A stretch of DNA of 64,000 nucleotides from Pseudoips prasinana (GCA_951640165.1 OX621238.1:22964001-23028000); one strand, 5' to 3'; counted from the first letter of the stretch, positions 10,077-21,575 are shown. The notes: a model not told the origin generated them from the sequence alone. Numbers and translations are program-made.

Positions 10077-10216
10077 TGTCCTCGCGGTTTTATCTGCGTT
10101 AAACTTTATAAATTACATATAGCCTATTTGTGAATCGGAAGTAAGTACCTATACGCTATATTACTTTAAAGTTTAATCCAAATCTGTTCCGTAGTTTTTG
10201 CGTGAAAGAGACCCAT
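10077..10216 (-). mobile_element. Helitron-like short element, subtype A
   Basis: Abuts the previous copy in the same orientation. GCGGTTTTATCTGCGTTAAA and GTAGTTTTTGCGTGAAAGAG identify subtype A. The terminal CTAG is lost (CCTCG) and the 5' end is truncated. Confidence 0.7.
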
Positions 10217-10744
10217 ACCCAAAAACTTTAAAAACATGTTTAAAATTAATAGGATACTTGTTCCAAAATTTAATCTGGAATAATGTTTCCCACGAGCTAG
10301 CAACACCATTCCTGTAATTTCTGCATAAAACCGTCGACGCCCATTTTCTCGGTATTGGCATTTAATTTATATTCACAAAGATTGAATAGATGTGACAGTG
10401 TTGGGCTGTCGGCATATTAACGCTGTGGACAGCTGGAGCCGCCGGATGTTCTCGAAATAAAATAACCGCGCGGCTAGCCCCGCCCGCCTCCGTCCGCTTC
10501 ACAGGTGCCACTACGAACATGCATCATACTTCAGATATAATTAAAGCGTGAAAGATATTCAGAAACATGGAGCTTAAACGACACCGTTACACTAACGTGA
10601 TACTAAAATAGATGAGTTACTTCATTAATCTTAAAAATAATTATTCTTGGTCGTTTGTTTATTAAATTTTATCAGACACGGGCAGGCGGTACAGTTAATT
10701 GCACGACCACGTATTTGTGTGTGTTAAGGTGAGTTGAGTTTTTG
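10217..10744. other. gene-free; short GC-rich block
   Basis: 10425-10510 is CpG-rich (CGCGCGGCTAGCCCCGCCCG, with a GC-box-like GCCCCGCCC). It could be a promoter or an old GC-rich insert; no exon pattern follows. Confidence 0.35.
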
Positions 10745-10996
10745 AGGCGCTCTTAGATGCACTCACCGGTCAGTAGCGATCGTCGAGGTTAAGCAACTAG
10801 GATCGCGGTTAGTCCATAGATGGATGACCACCAAAGTGGTTTAATTTCTGAGCGTCTCCGTGCTTCGGAGGGCACGTTAAGCTCCGTACCATTTCTAGTC
10901 ATTAGACAACAGTCGTTAAGCCATGTCAGAGTCCTTGTGGGCGGCTTGAACAACTCTGACACCAGGGACTCACGATATACGATAAGTAAGTAAAGT
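10745..10996 (+). mobile_element. 5S-SINE, full-length copy 1
   Basis: The head (about 10764-10830) follows 5S rRNA: CACCGGT, CGATC, then GGTTAAGCAACTAGG, CGCGGTTAGT and GATGGATGACCACC correspond in order to the internal A box, intermediate element and C box of 5S genes. The body carries GTGCTTCGGAGGGCACGTTA and GCTTGAACAACTCTGA and ends ACGATAAGTAAGTAAAG. It belongs with 5S-derived SINEs (SINE3 type). Mobilisation would need LINE proteins in trans. Confidence 0.8.
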
Positions 10997-11087
10997 GAGT
11001 TTTTAACAACGTGTGCTTTATAAAAGGCAAACCACTTCCATTTACTAATCCAGTTATATTTATAAAATAGAATACTCTTGAGAAATC

Positions 11088-11305
11088 GACCTGTTGGTCT
11101 AGTGGTTAGTGATCCTGTCGGTTAAGCAAGAGGTTGTGGGTTCTATCTCCACCCAGGACTAATTTTTGTGTTTTACGGTTATTTGTTCAGTAGGTATTGG
11201 GTGTATGTGTATGTATTTAAAAATGTATAAGTATTTTTATCAGTAGTCACGTTGCTATATATCAGGCTCGGCATAGATTGGGATCAGATGGCAGTCTATT
11301 AATAT
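11088..11305 (+). mobile_element. SINE-1, nearly complete diverged copy
   Basis: Retains the clearest tRNA-like head of the family: A box TTGGTCTAGTGGTTAGTG and B box GGGTTCTATCTCC followed by ACCCAGGACTAA, 30 nt of diverged block, then TTGGGATCAGATGGC. The 3' end is replaced by LINE-S sequence. Confidence 0.7.
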
Positions 11306-11307
11306 AC

Positions 11308-11412
11308 GTATAATGACAGTAACCGAGGCAATATTGGTGTAGAAAGATCGTGCCAAATGGAAATCCGTGGTCTCTGCCTACCCCTCTAGGAAACAGACGT
11401 GAGTCTATGTAT
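11308..11412 (+). mobile_element. LINE-S 3' terminus
   Basis: AATGACAGTAACCGAGGCAA to GGAAACAGACGTGAGTCTAT-GTATGTA repeats the last about 100 bp of LINE-S (compare 19826-19935), including the C-terminal SAYPSG codons. Confidence 0.75.
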
Positions 11413-11955
11413 GTACATATATACATATATGTTATGATTTTTTTATCACCTTTTTAGTCATTAAATACTAAACAAATAGATCTTATTACGGTATAAAATG
11501 TAATATAACAATTAACGTGGAAAGTTCATATTTCATGAGTTTCGTTGTGGCGGGCGTAAACTAGTTGTAAATGTGTGGTACTGACAGATCAAGGGTCTAT
11601 AAAATTGGAGTTCAATTTACATATTTGTTAATTTGGTGGTGTTCCATTTAGATTTCTCATTTTATTAATTGCGAGCTGCCTGTCCCGACTTCTTCCGGGT
11701 GAAACAATTATGTATATAAGTACACAGCAGTCATCCCACAACCTCGTCTGCCAGAATTTCTTTCATATTTAACAAACATTTTAGGGGCGGAATTAACACA
11801 AACGAGATAGAAATTTAATTTTCTAATTTTATGCTTCTAACTTTAATATCCTTACTTTCCATATAAACTGTCAACCTCTACTTCCCCCTCTTAGGACTAA
11901 AAGGTTGCAAATCACGTGTTAATATATATCCAAGCAAAAAGCAGGTAAATGAATT
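11413..11955. other. no recognisable feature
   Basis: AT-rich unique sequence. Confidence 0.5.
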
Positions 11956-11957
11956 TT

Positions 11958-12515
11958 ACTTCTTACACATACTCAGACTCACGCCTGTTTCCCAGAGGGG
12001 TAGGCAGAGACAACGGATTTCCATTTTTCACGATCTTTGCATACTTCTTTTGCCTCGATAACTGTCATTATATTCTTCATACATGCTCGCCGGGCTTTAG
12101 GGTACTTCTGACCTGCCCTTTCTTGAGAACATCTCCAATTTGGTCAGAGAATGTACAACGTGGTCTTCCTCTTCCGGTTGTCCCATTCATACAGGCCAGG
12201 TATACTTCTTATGTCAATCTTCTTTCATTCATCCTTTCTAAATGGCCAAAACATCTCAGCATTCCTTTTTCAATCTTTGTGACTACATCCTCTTTCACAC
12301 CACAATGCTCTCTTACATCAGTATTTCGAATTCTGTCTCTCAAAGTCACACCACACATAAATCTCAAAGCTCTCATTTCCACTGCATTTATTTTACTTTC
12401 ATTCTTTTTCTGCCATACCCAACTTTCACTTCCATACATTAAAGTCGGCACTAACACTCCATCGTGCACGGCTAGTCGAGCCTTCTTTGGGACTTGCCGG
12501 CTACTCATAAAGGCT
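11958..12515 (-). pseudogene. LINE-S reverse transcriptase C-terminus
   Basis: The minus-strand frame 12508-12209 encodes KKARLAVHDGVLVPTLMYGS, then ESWVWQKKNESKINAVEMRA and [18 protein letters not shown]. The LMYGSESW and RWFGHLERM signatures are typical of the thumb/C-terminal region of a widespread arthropod LINE group; I do not fix the clade. A TAA after RRLT and a one-base insertion near 12088 (relative to the copy at 19600) break the frame, after which SAYPSG-type codons continue to the 3' terminus at 11958. The 5' part of the element, including the polymerase catalytic core, is absent. Confidence 0.8.
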
Positions 12516-13277
12516 TGCTTTTCTTCTTACTTCGATAATAACGGACTGATTCACCCCGTTAGAGGTAAAATTTCCAAAAATGTTCTTTGACTGGGTTCAT
12601 AAAATATAAAAGGCATCAACTACATATATTTTCAATTGGTAGCCTCGCCCCACCTGTTCGTAATTCAAAATAGAAAAAATAAAGATGATGAATATTGTCA
12701 TCAATTTAATACAAATATGAAATATTTAATTTAAACTAAATCGTAATTATTAAGGTCTACGTAAGGCTTATGAATTACTTAGTTAAGGCCCTTTCTGAAT
12801 GTATGAGGATTTTAGCTAGCTATATTGTATAAAAGCTATATGAAATAGAAAGCTAGACACAATCTGGGTGCGTTACTTTATGAATTCACTTTGTGCGAGC
12901 GAGGCGTGGGTGTACCTCACCAGTTGCTATAAAACTCGCTCGTATTTCTAAAAGGTTTCGACGTAATATAATTTGATGTGGAAAGATTCAGTGGATAAAT
13001 AATACTATCAGGGAAAGTGAAACCACAGAGGTAATCCCGGCGTTTGTGCTCTCGACACACGTCGAGATCTCCTGATTAAGGACTCGATGCTCCTTTGTCC
13101 AGTCTAGTAAACATGTTTTCGCTGTTGGCTAGATGTTCAAGTTCAAAATTAAATTTCGGTCTCATGTTTGCTCTGTGTTTAGAGCGACATTACTTCTGTT
13201 TGAATTTGTAAAGTTCAGAATGTACTTAACAGTTTATGGGAGGAAATAATATTATAGTAATATTCAAGAGGTTGTAT
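12516..13277. other. no recognisable feature
   Basis: Unique AT-rich sequence with a slightly GC-richer stretch at 12890-12930. Confidence 0.5.
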
Positions 13278-13328
13278 AGGAACTTGATATTTAAGATTTT
13301 CGTAGAACTTGATATTTAAGTTTTTCGT
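13278..13328. repeat. two-unit tandem repeat, about 25 bp
   Basis: GAACTTGATATTTAAGATTT then TTCGTA is followed at once by GAACTTGATATTTAAGTTTT and TTCGTA. Confidence 0.85.
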
Positions 13329-13630
13329 AATAGCATAAATGAGGTAAAATATATGAATATTCTCTATTATTAAACATCAAAAAAGCACAACATTTCCGAT
13401 TACTACCTACTACAATTTTAATTCTTAACGTAACACTATAACATTACGTTTGTGAATTATTTGATAATTTACAATTTTTTGGGTAATTAACTAACGGATT
13501 AACACCACATGCATTTAAAATTATCAGTAGATTTAATTTATAGTTCATTTTCTAAGTAAAAAGTTTAATATCAAAAATATTTATTTTTATATAATTTTAT
13601 TTTCCAAGTATTCTAGTATATGTCTGGTAA

Positions 13631-13665
13631 CAAAGTCCATTAGACTGTCAGTCCAATGGACTTTG
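13631..13665. repeat. 17-bp palindrome, 1-nt loop
   Basis: CAAAGTCCATTAGACTG / T / CAGTCCAATGGACTTTG; one G-T wobble, otherwise perfect. Confidence 0.9.
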
Positions 13666-15250
13666 TGAGTTGAGTCTGAAAATCTCTCAATAACATCTTT
13701 ATTTAAGGTAACAAAATTTAATTATTACTATTTGACCCATAAAATATCGTACTAATAATTGAAATACTGGTTAAAATATTTAAAAAGCAAGTGTGCGACG
13801 CAGTGCTGTGAAGCTTATAAAATGTACTGCGCTTTATGGAATTGCTCGCTTGGGAAAATCGTGTGGCGGAATCGTGTATGAAAATATTTACGCTTCGAAC
13901 GACGATTCAAGAGGGTAATATTGAAAAATACCTTTGCCTACTCTTGTATGAATCCTTAGTATATTTGGACTGGAAAAGTTGCATTTTACGTTCAGTTCTT
14001 AACACTATAACTTGAACATTTTTTTTTTCACCAGATTTGTAAACAACCATACAGCTCACCTGATCGTTAGCTCTTTTCTTAGCGTATATTGCTTGCAATA
14101 TACGAGTACATGGCATCACTCACACTTTGCTGACACTTTTTTTACATCCAGGGCCAGCTGGACCGATTTCTTTAAGGTAGAATTAATTCCTCAGTTTATA
14201 GAGCGGTCGAACACTGTACTTATATCACATAGTCCTTGAATGAAGACACCTTATTTTTACTAAGTAGTTATGTATATTTCTATGAACTGACAAGCTGATT
14301 ATCTTAATTGTGTATGTGTATTTGTTATTTGTGTTATTTGTAAAATTGTTTAGGTGTTAATTTGCCTTATATACTTTAGTAGATTGGTAAGTAGTCACGC
14401 TTGGCGTCTTATGTTAAATATGTAAATCCATCAGTCTATCACTGTAAGTGAATCTATATTGTTAAGAGAAATAAAGAATCTTTAACCGTAATTTGTGGTT
14501 TATTGAAGTCAAAACTTCTTTAGTGGCGTTGTGCACTTTTTTAGGACGGGTAAAAGTGTTAAAAAGACGTAGGATCTGTGTTTTTAAATTCATACTGGCC
14601 TTTTATACACTCACATGACGCAGCATATTTTTCTTAATTATGTTAGATTTTGAACAGCAGACTGCTCAACCAAATTTAGTAATATTTTTTTAATTTATTC
14701 CCACCTAATAGGGAGGAAAGCAATTACTATGAGTCTTTACCGCCCAAAGGTGGGAAGTAGCATCTTTCACTCGTACAAATAAACACTACTTAGGTACTTT
14801 CCGAGTATGAGAAATGATAAAATAGTTTTCACTTCTATCGGCAGTCTCCAAAGACTGCCCGCATGTTTTTTTTTTGAAATAGTTAAGGTAGGCCTATTAT
14901 CCATTACGCAAAATGTTCTATATCTTAAAATCTAAAAACAGCCAAAAACACCGTTATATGTCACAAATATGAGAATTAATTTTGAGTTTATTATAATACG
15001 AAACTAGCTTAAATTATCCTTTTGAAGTAGATAATTATTACATTATACTATAATAAATAGCAAAGCGTTCTCCACGATAACATGTCATGTAACTTAAATG
15101 TTCCGCAGGGCAATGCATGACACGGGTTGAATAAAAGGGATCAGGTTAGTGGGTACCACCTTTGTTTCCATAATAACTCGTCTAACTTTGTGGTTGCGTG
15201 ATGGAGAAACAAAGAATCCCTTATTTGTCTAGTAAGCATTAGTGTAATAA
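13666..15250. other. gene-free; one short palindrome
   Basis: Includes a 10-bp palindrome CGTATATTGC-TT-GCAATATACG at 14083-14104. Frames of 70-75 codons near 14.0 kb lack any family sign. Confidence 0.45.
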
Positions 15251-15254
15251 AGTT

Positions 15255-15655
15255 TCAATGTTTCGCGGCGGCTCGACGAGGCTGCTACGGATGTCGCCGC
15301 CCAACTTTCACTCGCGCGGCTCGCAACTTTTATTTGATATTTCCATAGGCTGCAATCCCGGTCATTCGGCCTCACCAACTCCTATTGTTTATTACGCTTT
15401 TACTAAAGCTTTCCATTTTTCTGTTACGGCTACGTGTGAAGAGAATGCGATATAAATAATTTATAAAGCAAATAATGTACAAAATGCTCGGCTGTGTTAG
15501 ATCGGAAAGAGTGGTCATAAAACGCGTGAGGCGTGTGCGGTCGACTCCCGAATAAAAGGACGAGTGTAGTGTGTATAAAAAATCTAACGAGGATGTAGGA
15601 CAGCCGCGGCGGTGACCGGTGCGTCACGCCGCTCTCGCGCCATTAATCTCGGCTT
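15255..15655. promoter_or_regulatory. GC/CpG-rich stretch, possible promoter or 5' exon
   Basis: Two CpG-dense patches (15265-15325, e.g. GCGGCGGCTCGACGAGGCTG; and 15520-15650, e.g. CAGCCGCGGCGGTGACCGGT) stand out in AT-rich surroundings. No TATA, Inr or splice donor is convincing. A 65-codon + frame (15258-15455) is GC-driven. Regulatory role is a guess from base composition. Confidence 0.25.
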
Positions 15656-15987
15656 TATTATAAACACAGGGAGCCAACTAAATCATAAACATGCTTAAAC
15701 GGGACCAACTTTGTGAGCCCATTTGAATGCTTTAAATAAAGTGTTCATTGAACCATTCGGTCACACACGTCCACGTACAGATACTTTTGAGATACAATTT
15801 GTATAATATTATAATATATATATCATTAATATTTTAAAGAGAAAAGATTTAAAAAAATTGAGTTGATTTGATTGATGATTTTTGTTTGTCTGTAATAAAT
15901 AAACTCAAAAACTAACTGACTGTATTAGAAATTCTGCCAAATATGTATTTTATTAGTGAATACCATGGGCTGTATTTTATTTTCAAA

Positions 15988-16140
15988 AAGATACGCAATC
16001 GGGAGACGCAGCTATTGGGCAGGCCCCCTACAAATTGGACCGATGATCTTGTGAGGGTCGTTGGAAGCCGCTGAATAGCGCAAGACCGTCAATTGTCGAG
16101 ATCTTTGGGCGTCGTTGGGCTGAAATTATTATGATGATGC
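15988..16140 (+). mobile_element. LINE-P 3' coding end and tail
   Basis: GGGAGACGCAGCTATTGGGC, ATTGGACCGATGATCTTG and GGAAGCCGCTGAATAGCGCA follow the order of the better copy at 18329-18640; the tail ends ATTATTATGATGATGC. Confidence 0.7.
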
Positions 16141-16540
16141 AATCTGTTTGAAAATTACAATTATGTCACCCAGGGTATGAAAACATTAGCTATAAAAGAC
16201 ACTATTTCGCGTATAGTACAATTTATATTTGTATCTATCTAACTGTGCAAAGCTGAGTGGGTCACTAGTTTATTAATAAAAGTGACGCCGCACTCTGGAA
16301 TCGGTTTATATCGATAAATGAAACCTACGTGACCTAATAATGTTAGGGGCAATTTTGCGATAACATCATCATTTTGTGACACCACTATAATAATACTAAT
16401 GCACAATAAATACAATTCGAGCTGTAAAACAAACTAGAAATATACTCGTAGCATGTCTTAGGAACTTACTGGTGTTAAACCACTAGCCCCTAAAATATCT
16501 AATTATACAAACGAGTTATTTAACCCTCATCGTATTTGTA
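16141..16540. other. no recognisable feature
   Basis: Unique AT-rich sequence. Confidence 0.5.
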
Positions 16541-16725
16541 AAATAATAATAATATTATCCAGGGACATTATTCACACACGGCCATCTGATCTCAAACTAA
16601 GCAGAGCTTGTGTTATGGAAATCAGATAACTAATATCAATGATTACACCCAGACACAGGACAAACAGACATGTTCATGCACATTAATATCTGTCCTGGGT
16701 GGGAATCGAACCTACGATCTACAGT
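16541..16725 (-). mobile_element. SINE-1, internally deleted copy
   Basis: Starts at an (AAT)n tail (16541-16556), has ACACACGGCCATCTGATC and GGTGGGAATCGAACCTACGA (B box). Compared with 42555-42808 it lacks about 35 bp between the two halves and the head beyond the B box. Confidence 0.75.
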
Positions 16726-17294
16726 TTTGTAATAAAAACAAAATGTGGTTTGGCTATGTTATTTTTAGGCCATTGTCGACCTTCCAGTCTAAAATTCCCA
16801 AAACCCTTTATAAATTTAATTTTAAGTTGTAAGTAAGTTATGAACTGAATACCCTTAAGTAAAATTACCCTGGCAAATACGCCTAAATTATGATTGAGTC
16901 TGAATAAGCGAGCATAAACAAATAATATCATGGATATTTTTACTGTGTCATTTTTGTCGTAAATTACTCGTCTGTTTACTCATGCCGAGTGATATCACTT
17001 CATGTTTATCTACTCTTTGGACGCTGCAAAATTGTATTGGGATTGGGACAACAATAAATAATGCGCCGGAAAAAAAATAACTCATTCCACAACATGTGCT
17101 AACAATGGTCCAGAGGGAAGTCTCCATATTTTGTTAGGAGAATTTAAATGTATTGTATTTTGACGATTTTTGACGCTTCGTTACAATGTCAATGTATCAT
17201 TTGTCCTTTTATGACCGAACCTGTGACAATACTGCCACTTTTTAATAATTCAATTACGTTCATATTACTTTCAAAATTGTACAGTTAGGCGAGA

Positions 17295-17560
17295 CGAACG
17301 TACGTTGAGGTTGTGGAATGAATTCCCTGTTATGGTTTCCTCAAGAGACTACAGCATGGGGCCCTTCAAAAAGCTAGTTGTAAGGTTTCTAAAGGGTCGG
17401 CAACGCGATGTCGTGTTGCCAATCCTGGACAATTTATTGCTACTGAGACTGAAGCTTGTTAGGAAAACTCACATTAAACTTTTTTGTAGCCTTAGCCGGA
17501 TTTTAACCTCACTACTTGCAATTGTACATGCTACCGGTTGGCCTACAAGGTAGCCAAAAA
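17295..17560 (+). pseudogene. LINE C-terminal fragment
   Basis: Frame 17305-17553 begins RLWNEFPVMVSSRDYSMGPF and continues KKLVVRFLKGRQR. The RLWNxxP...F...V.RFLKGR pattern is the C-terminal tail of Jockey-group LINE ORF2. The remaining residues are diverged and probably read through a decayed stop and 3' UTR. Confidence 0.6.
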
Positions 17561-17599
17561 AAGTAGTATCACGTAGTAGTAACCACATTATAGGTATAA

Positions 17600-17720
17600 T
17601 AGGCTTGCGCTTCACTACAACCTGGTAAGCGGAGATTTAGTTAAGGGTAGACAGCGCGTACCCATAAGGTGTAGCTCTAAAGTGTTCACACTAGCCTCGA
17701 ATAAACCCATGTTGTATATT
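17600..17720 (+). repeat. dispersed repeat shared with 41556-41690
   Basis: AAGGGTAGACAGCGCGTACC and CATAAGGTG recur at 41584 as TAGGGTAGACCGCGCGTACC with CATAAGATG; both run to AATAAACCC. Likely the 3' UTR of the preceding LINE. Confidence 0.55.
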
Positions 17721-18325
17721 TTTGGAAACACGTAGTCCGTAAAGAATTCCACAGCTTTGACAACGTGTCTAACAAGATAGGCATGAAAATGCCTCAGATT
17801 TGTTTCTGCCTACATGATTTCAATTATATTGGGTAATGGACAAAACAATGCCAAACATTACATTGACAGTTAAAATAGGGTATTCGAAGAGCATTAGCTT
17901 TAATTTCAATTCATGTTTTTAAGATTTATACTGATAACGACATCCCTGGAATGAATCTTAAAAATATTTATTTTTACTTTGTTCTACGAAACTGAAACTG
18001 ACGACTGTCACTGCATATTTTATAAAAAAGAAACGTATTTTTAATCAGAATTTATTGTCTCAAGTCCTCTAAAGACGTCAATGAAGACGACTTTTATTAA
18101 ATTTTTGATTCTTATAATTCCATTATTGTAATTTTCGTAGGCATCTCTAGTTATTCTGAAAATAAAATACAGTCCATGTCTGGGGTTGGCGGAGAGGCAT
18201 GCCGGACTCTAACCCTTGGCTGTTGATGAAGTTTTAGGAAGGTGAACAATTTTTAAATAAAATATTTTGTTTAATATTTTTTAATTCATGTATTATAAAT
18301 AAACAGGCATACACAATATGAATCT
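17721..18325. other. no recognisable feature
   Basis: Unique AT-rich sequence. Confidence 0.5.
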
Positions 18326-18328
18326 TTC

Positions 18329-18640
18329 ATCAGCATCATATCAGCCGAAAGACGTCCACTGCTGGACAAAGGCCTCCCCAAGGATCTCCACAATAACTGG
18401 TCCTACGCTGCCCGCATCCAACGGCTTCCCGCGACCCTTGCAAGATCGTTGGTCCACCTTGTAGGAGGCCTGCCCACGCTGCGTCTTCCGGTTCGTGGTC
18501 TAGAACCTTTCTGCCCCATCGGCCGTCAGTTCTACGCCCACTGCCACCTCCGTTTGGCAATTCTTTGGGCTGTGTCGGCTACTTTGCTTCGCCTGCGATA
18601 CTCCGCGATAGGATACTCCATAACCCTCTTCATACATACA
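18329..18640 (-). pseudogene. LINE-P C-terminus with ATG-repeat tail
   Basis: The minus strand reads YRRRSKVADTAQRIAKRRW, then RRSVGRPPTRWTNDLARVAG and SRWMRAA before a stop, then the tail CCAGCAGTGGACGTCTTTCG-GCTGATATGATGCTGATGA. GRPPTRW and the W.RAAQD-type end identify the C-terminal part of a common lepidopteran LINE. The fullest of its copies here, still without catalytic domain. Confidence 0.75.
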
Positions 18641-18754
18641 AAAAATAAATCTTTACTCAATTATTATCAATAGTGTGGCATGGTATTTTACTTTTGCTGA
18701 TATTTCATGATCAGCCTTATACCTCAATATTTCTTTCCATAAGTACTAAAAAAA

Positions 18755-18839
18755 TAGTTCATTAGCTACTGACTCTCTACGACTAATCTGAGAGTGGAGC
18801 TCCAAATTAGTTGTACAGACTCCATATCATAATGAACTA
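18755..18839. repeat. 85-bp imperfect palindrome (MITE-like)
   Basis: Ends are TAGTTCATTA and TAATGAACTA; the arms stay alignable to a GGAGCTCC centre at about 18797 (shared ACTAAT, TCT.TAC spacing). No second copy found, so a MITE identity is tentative. Confidence 0.6.
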
Positions 18840-19334
18840 AAAACATGTGTAAGGATTTCTATTTGATGTGGACGTGTTGAAAGCGTATTTTAAATCTAAT
18901 AAAGTAATGTCTGAGAGAATATTTATCTTTAATTAAAGCTAAACTTTGTGAACGCGGTAGTACTCGTAGGTTCTACGGATAACGCAATGTTTTTTCACTG
19001 GAGTACGACCACAGCCACATACGTTGCCAAAACTTATTATTACGCCCGTCTACAAGGGAGAAATATTATTTTATTACTTCTTGTTCATATTATATTTTGT
19101 TTCTTTGTTATATTTCTTTTATTAACAGTAGTAGGGGAATTTATTTTGTTAAATCTGAGCTTAATTAAACACGCTATGTAATCTTTTTTTTCTATTTCTC
19201 GCCGCGATCCGTATTTCCTTTGATACCGGTTTAATCACCGGATTCTGTTGGATGCTCGTTTTATCATGTGAAAGAATGAGTATTTAATGAGTTCTACAGG
19301 CATTTATAAGACGGTTTCGGTAATAGAATACTTA
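18840..19334. other. no recognisable feature
   Basis: A 77-codon frame (18948-19181) is AT-rich and hydrophobic at its end; no homology recognised. Confidence 0.45.
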
Positions 19335-19380
19335 AAAAGCAGACAAGTGCGAGTTGAACTCGTGTGGAGACGGTGGGTAC
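19335..19380 (+). repeat. fragment of repeat R4 (CCGGCCAAGTGCGAG type)
   Basis: AAAAAGCAGACAAGTGCGAG and TTGAACTCGTGTG match the start of the larger copies at 21576 and 21892. Confidence 0.5.
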
Positions 19381-19388
19381 GTTTATCC

Positions 19389-19550
19389 TGCTAATATTAT
19401 AAAAGCGAAAGTATGTGAGTGTGTGAGTCAATGAGTGAGGCTGGAGCGATTTTAATAAAATTTTGTATGGAGTTAGCTGACACCCTAGATTAACACATAG
19501 GCTATAATTTATTAAGTTTAATGCGGGAAGAACCGCTGGGCACAGCCAGT
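19389..19550 (+). mobile_element. Helitron-like short element, subtype B
   Basis: Begins CTAATATTATAAAAGCGAAA, has CTGGAGCGATTTTAATAAAA and ACACATAGGCTATAATTTAT, and ends AACCGCTGGGCACAGCCAGT, so the terminal CTAG is mutated to CCAG. Confidence 0.8.
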
Positions 19551-19559
19551 TTATTATAA

Positions 19560-19581
19560 ATCTTATATTTAAATATAAGAT
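19560..19581. repeat. 22-bp perfect palindrome
   Basis: ATCTTATATTT-AAATATAAGAT lies in the 50 bp between a Helitron-like end and a LINE-S 5' truncation point. Confidence 0.85.
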
Positions 19582-19599
19582 CTTTTATATTTTCTGCAG

Positions 19600-19935
19600 T
19601 ATAAGATGTAGTCACAAAGATTGAAAAAGGAATGCTGAGATGGTTTGGCCATTTAGAGAGGATGAATGAAAGAAGATTGACCAAAGAAGTATACCTGGCC
19701 TGTGTGAATGGGACAACCGGAAGGGGAAGACCTCGTCGAACATTCTCTGACCAAATCGGAGACGTTCTCAAGAAAGGGCACGTCAGAAGTACCCTAAACC
19801 GGCGAGCATGTATGAAGAATATAATGACAGTAATCGAGGCAAAAGACGTGTGCAAAGATCGTGACAAATGGAAATCCGTTGTCTCTGCCTACCCCTCTGG
19901 GAAACAGGCGTGAGTCTATGTATGTATGTATGTAT
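19600..19935 (+). pseudogene. LINE-S C-terminus, open frame
   Basis: Reads [40 protein letters not shown] and GKQA to a natural stop at 19911-19913, then the tail GTGAGTCTATGTATGTATGT. Same family as 11958-12515 but without its stop and frameshift; 5'-truncated at about 19600. Confidence 0.8.
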
Positions 19936-21470
19936 ATTTTCTGTGATCTAAAGATGTGTGATGTTTAGTTCTTTTTCTAAAATTTTAAGGTAAATTTTCA
20001 ACAATTTAATGAAATAAATTCCTATTTAATTTTGATTACATATAATTAAATAATGAAAACTTCTTAACAATCCCTTCCATTTGGTATTTCAAAAGGATTA
20101 TTAATTTTTGCTTGTTTGCCAAAGGTGACCCAGTAATGTTTTATATGTTAGTTTACACGTGTCTGGGTCACAGAAAGCAATACAAAGAACCATTTTACCT
20201 TAATCTTTCTAGAAGATTTGGAGTTCATTGGTAATTATAGACGGATAGACATACTCATACATAAGTGTTTCAAACCTATGTCACTTACTCTGGTGGGAAC
20301 ATTTTAAACAAAATACAGATTACAAACGACATGTTTATGAATCCTACGTTGATTGAAAGTCTAAACTGAAATTTCCGTTCAACATAAATTTTAGATTTTA
20401 GATTTACCTGGAGATCTTTTAAAATATGAAAGATTTTCTTCTTCTTTGCACAAAATCAGATTGCAAGATTCCTACTTACCTAGGAATTCCCGTAATACTC
20501 CCATTTATATGTTTCAAAACTTTGCCAGTAAAATTAGTATAGGTACTAATTGTATGTTCCAGGTTTATGTTCATTTACTTTTCATTACCAGTTTCTTAAA
20601 CTTAACTAGGTAAACTCTATAATTCATCCGGCATTTATATAACAATCCGTTACGATTTAGCCAAAATAAAGTTATAGCTACCTACGAGTCGAGGACGTTA
20701 TGCCAATAAATTAAGAATGAATAGGAACCCAACGCAAATATTCTGGTGCCATTCGTTTATTTCATAATATCGTGCGAAAATTAAACAATGCTGAAATGGA
20801 AACATTTAACGAAACAAAACAAAATTATTCGTTGTATTATTGACAAAGTTATAATTGGTCAAGTTTTCAATCCGTCAGTCAGGTAGGTACAGTTATTATT
20901 AATAACTGAGAACTCAGCATTACTCACTTCTTAAATGCCTTATCAACCACTCCAATTCAGTTTAAATTTAAATCTTATTTGCCTTCGATACAAATTGATT
21001 TCAAATTAATTTGGAATTTTCCATAGGCTGTGCTAGAACTATATATAAAGTCTGCGTCGCAAATCAAAATGTGGTATATTTTCATTTGTTTATGGATTCA
21101 TCATATTCACAAGAATTGCAGATATGGTTTTTTAATAGATGTCTTCATGCCGATTAGTTATTATTGTGATGGAAAAGATGATGAAGAAGAAAGAGATGGT
21201 GGTGGTGGTGATGATATATATATAAACGTAACGTACTAGCCTGCGGCTGCCGCGTTGAACCACTTAATTGATAATTCATGTTTATCGCAAAAACCATTGC
21301 TTTTTTTCTTTTTTAAGACGGTTAACACCGACTCACCGACTCAGAAAGAACAACTATTTGTGGGTTACACAGATAGTAGTCTTGTTCAGTTCAATCGAAC
21401 CCGGAAGACGAAGGGGGGGCTTAGGGAACTTAAGAAAATTGATACAAACCACATAAAGAGTCTAGTCTTC
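19936..21470. other. no recognisable feature
   Basis: AT-rich; includes a short GGT/GAT run (21200-21216) and (TA)5 near 21217. A 69-codon frame at 21030-21239 ends in that low-complexity run. Confidence 0.45.
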
Positions 21471-21476
21471 TTATCT

Positions 21477-21545
21477 AGGGCTCAGATTTTCGCTAGAATA
21501 TCATCTTGTAGAGTAAGATGATATTCTAGCGAAAATCTGAGCCCT
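21477..21545. repeat. 31-bp perfect inverted repeat, 7-nt loop
   Basis: The left arm 21477-21507 starts AGGGCTCAGATTTTCGCTAG; the right arm 21515-21545 is its exact reverse complement, loop GTAGAGT. No mismatch in 31 pairs, so either recent or maintained. Confidence 0.95.
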
Positions 21546-21575
21546 ATATCTTATTTTCCTGATCTCGATATGCAT

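Noticed and set aside
11949..12590. 213-codon plus-strand open frame
   Set aside because: Antisense to the LINE-S coding sequence, whose minus-strand reading matches known LINE motifs ([15 protein letters not shown]).
18336..18673. Two overlapping 74-codon frames on opposite strands
   Set aside because: Both are off-frame readings of the LINE-P C-terminus, whose true frame gives GRPPTRW.
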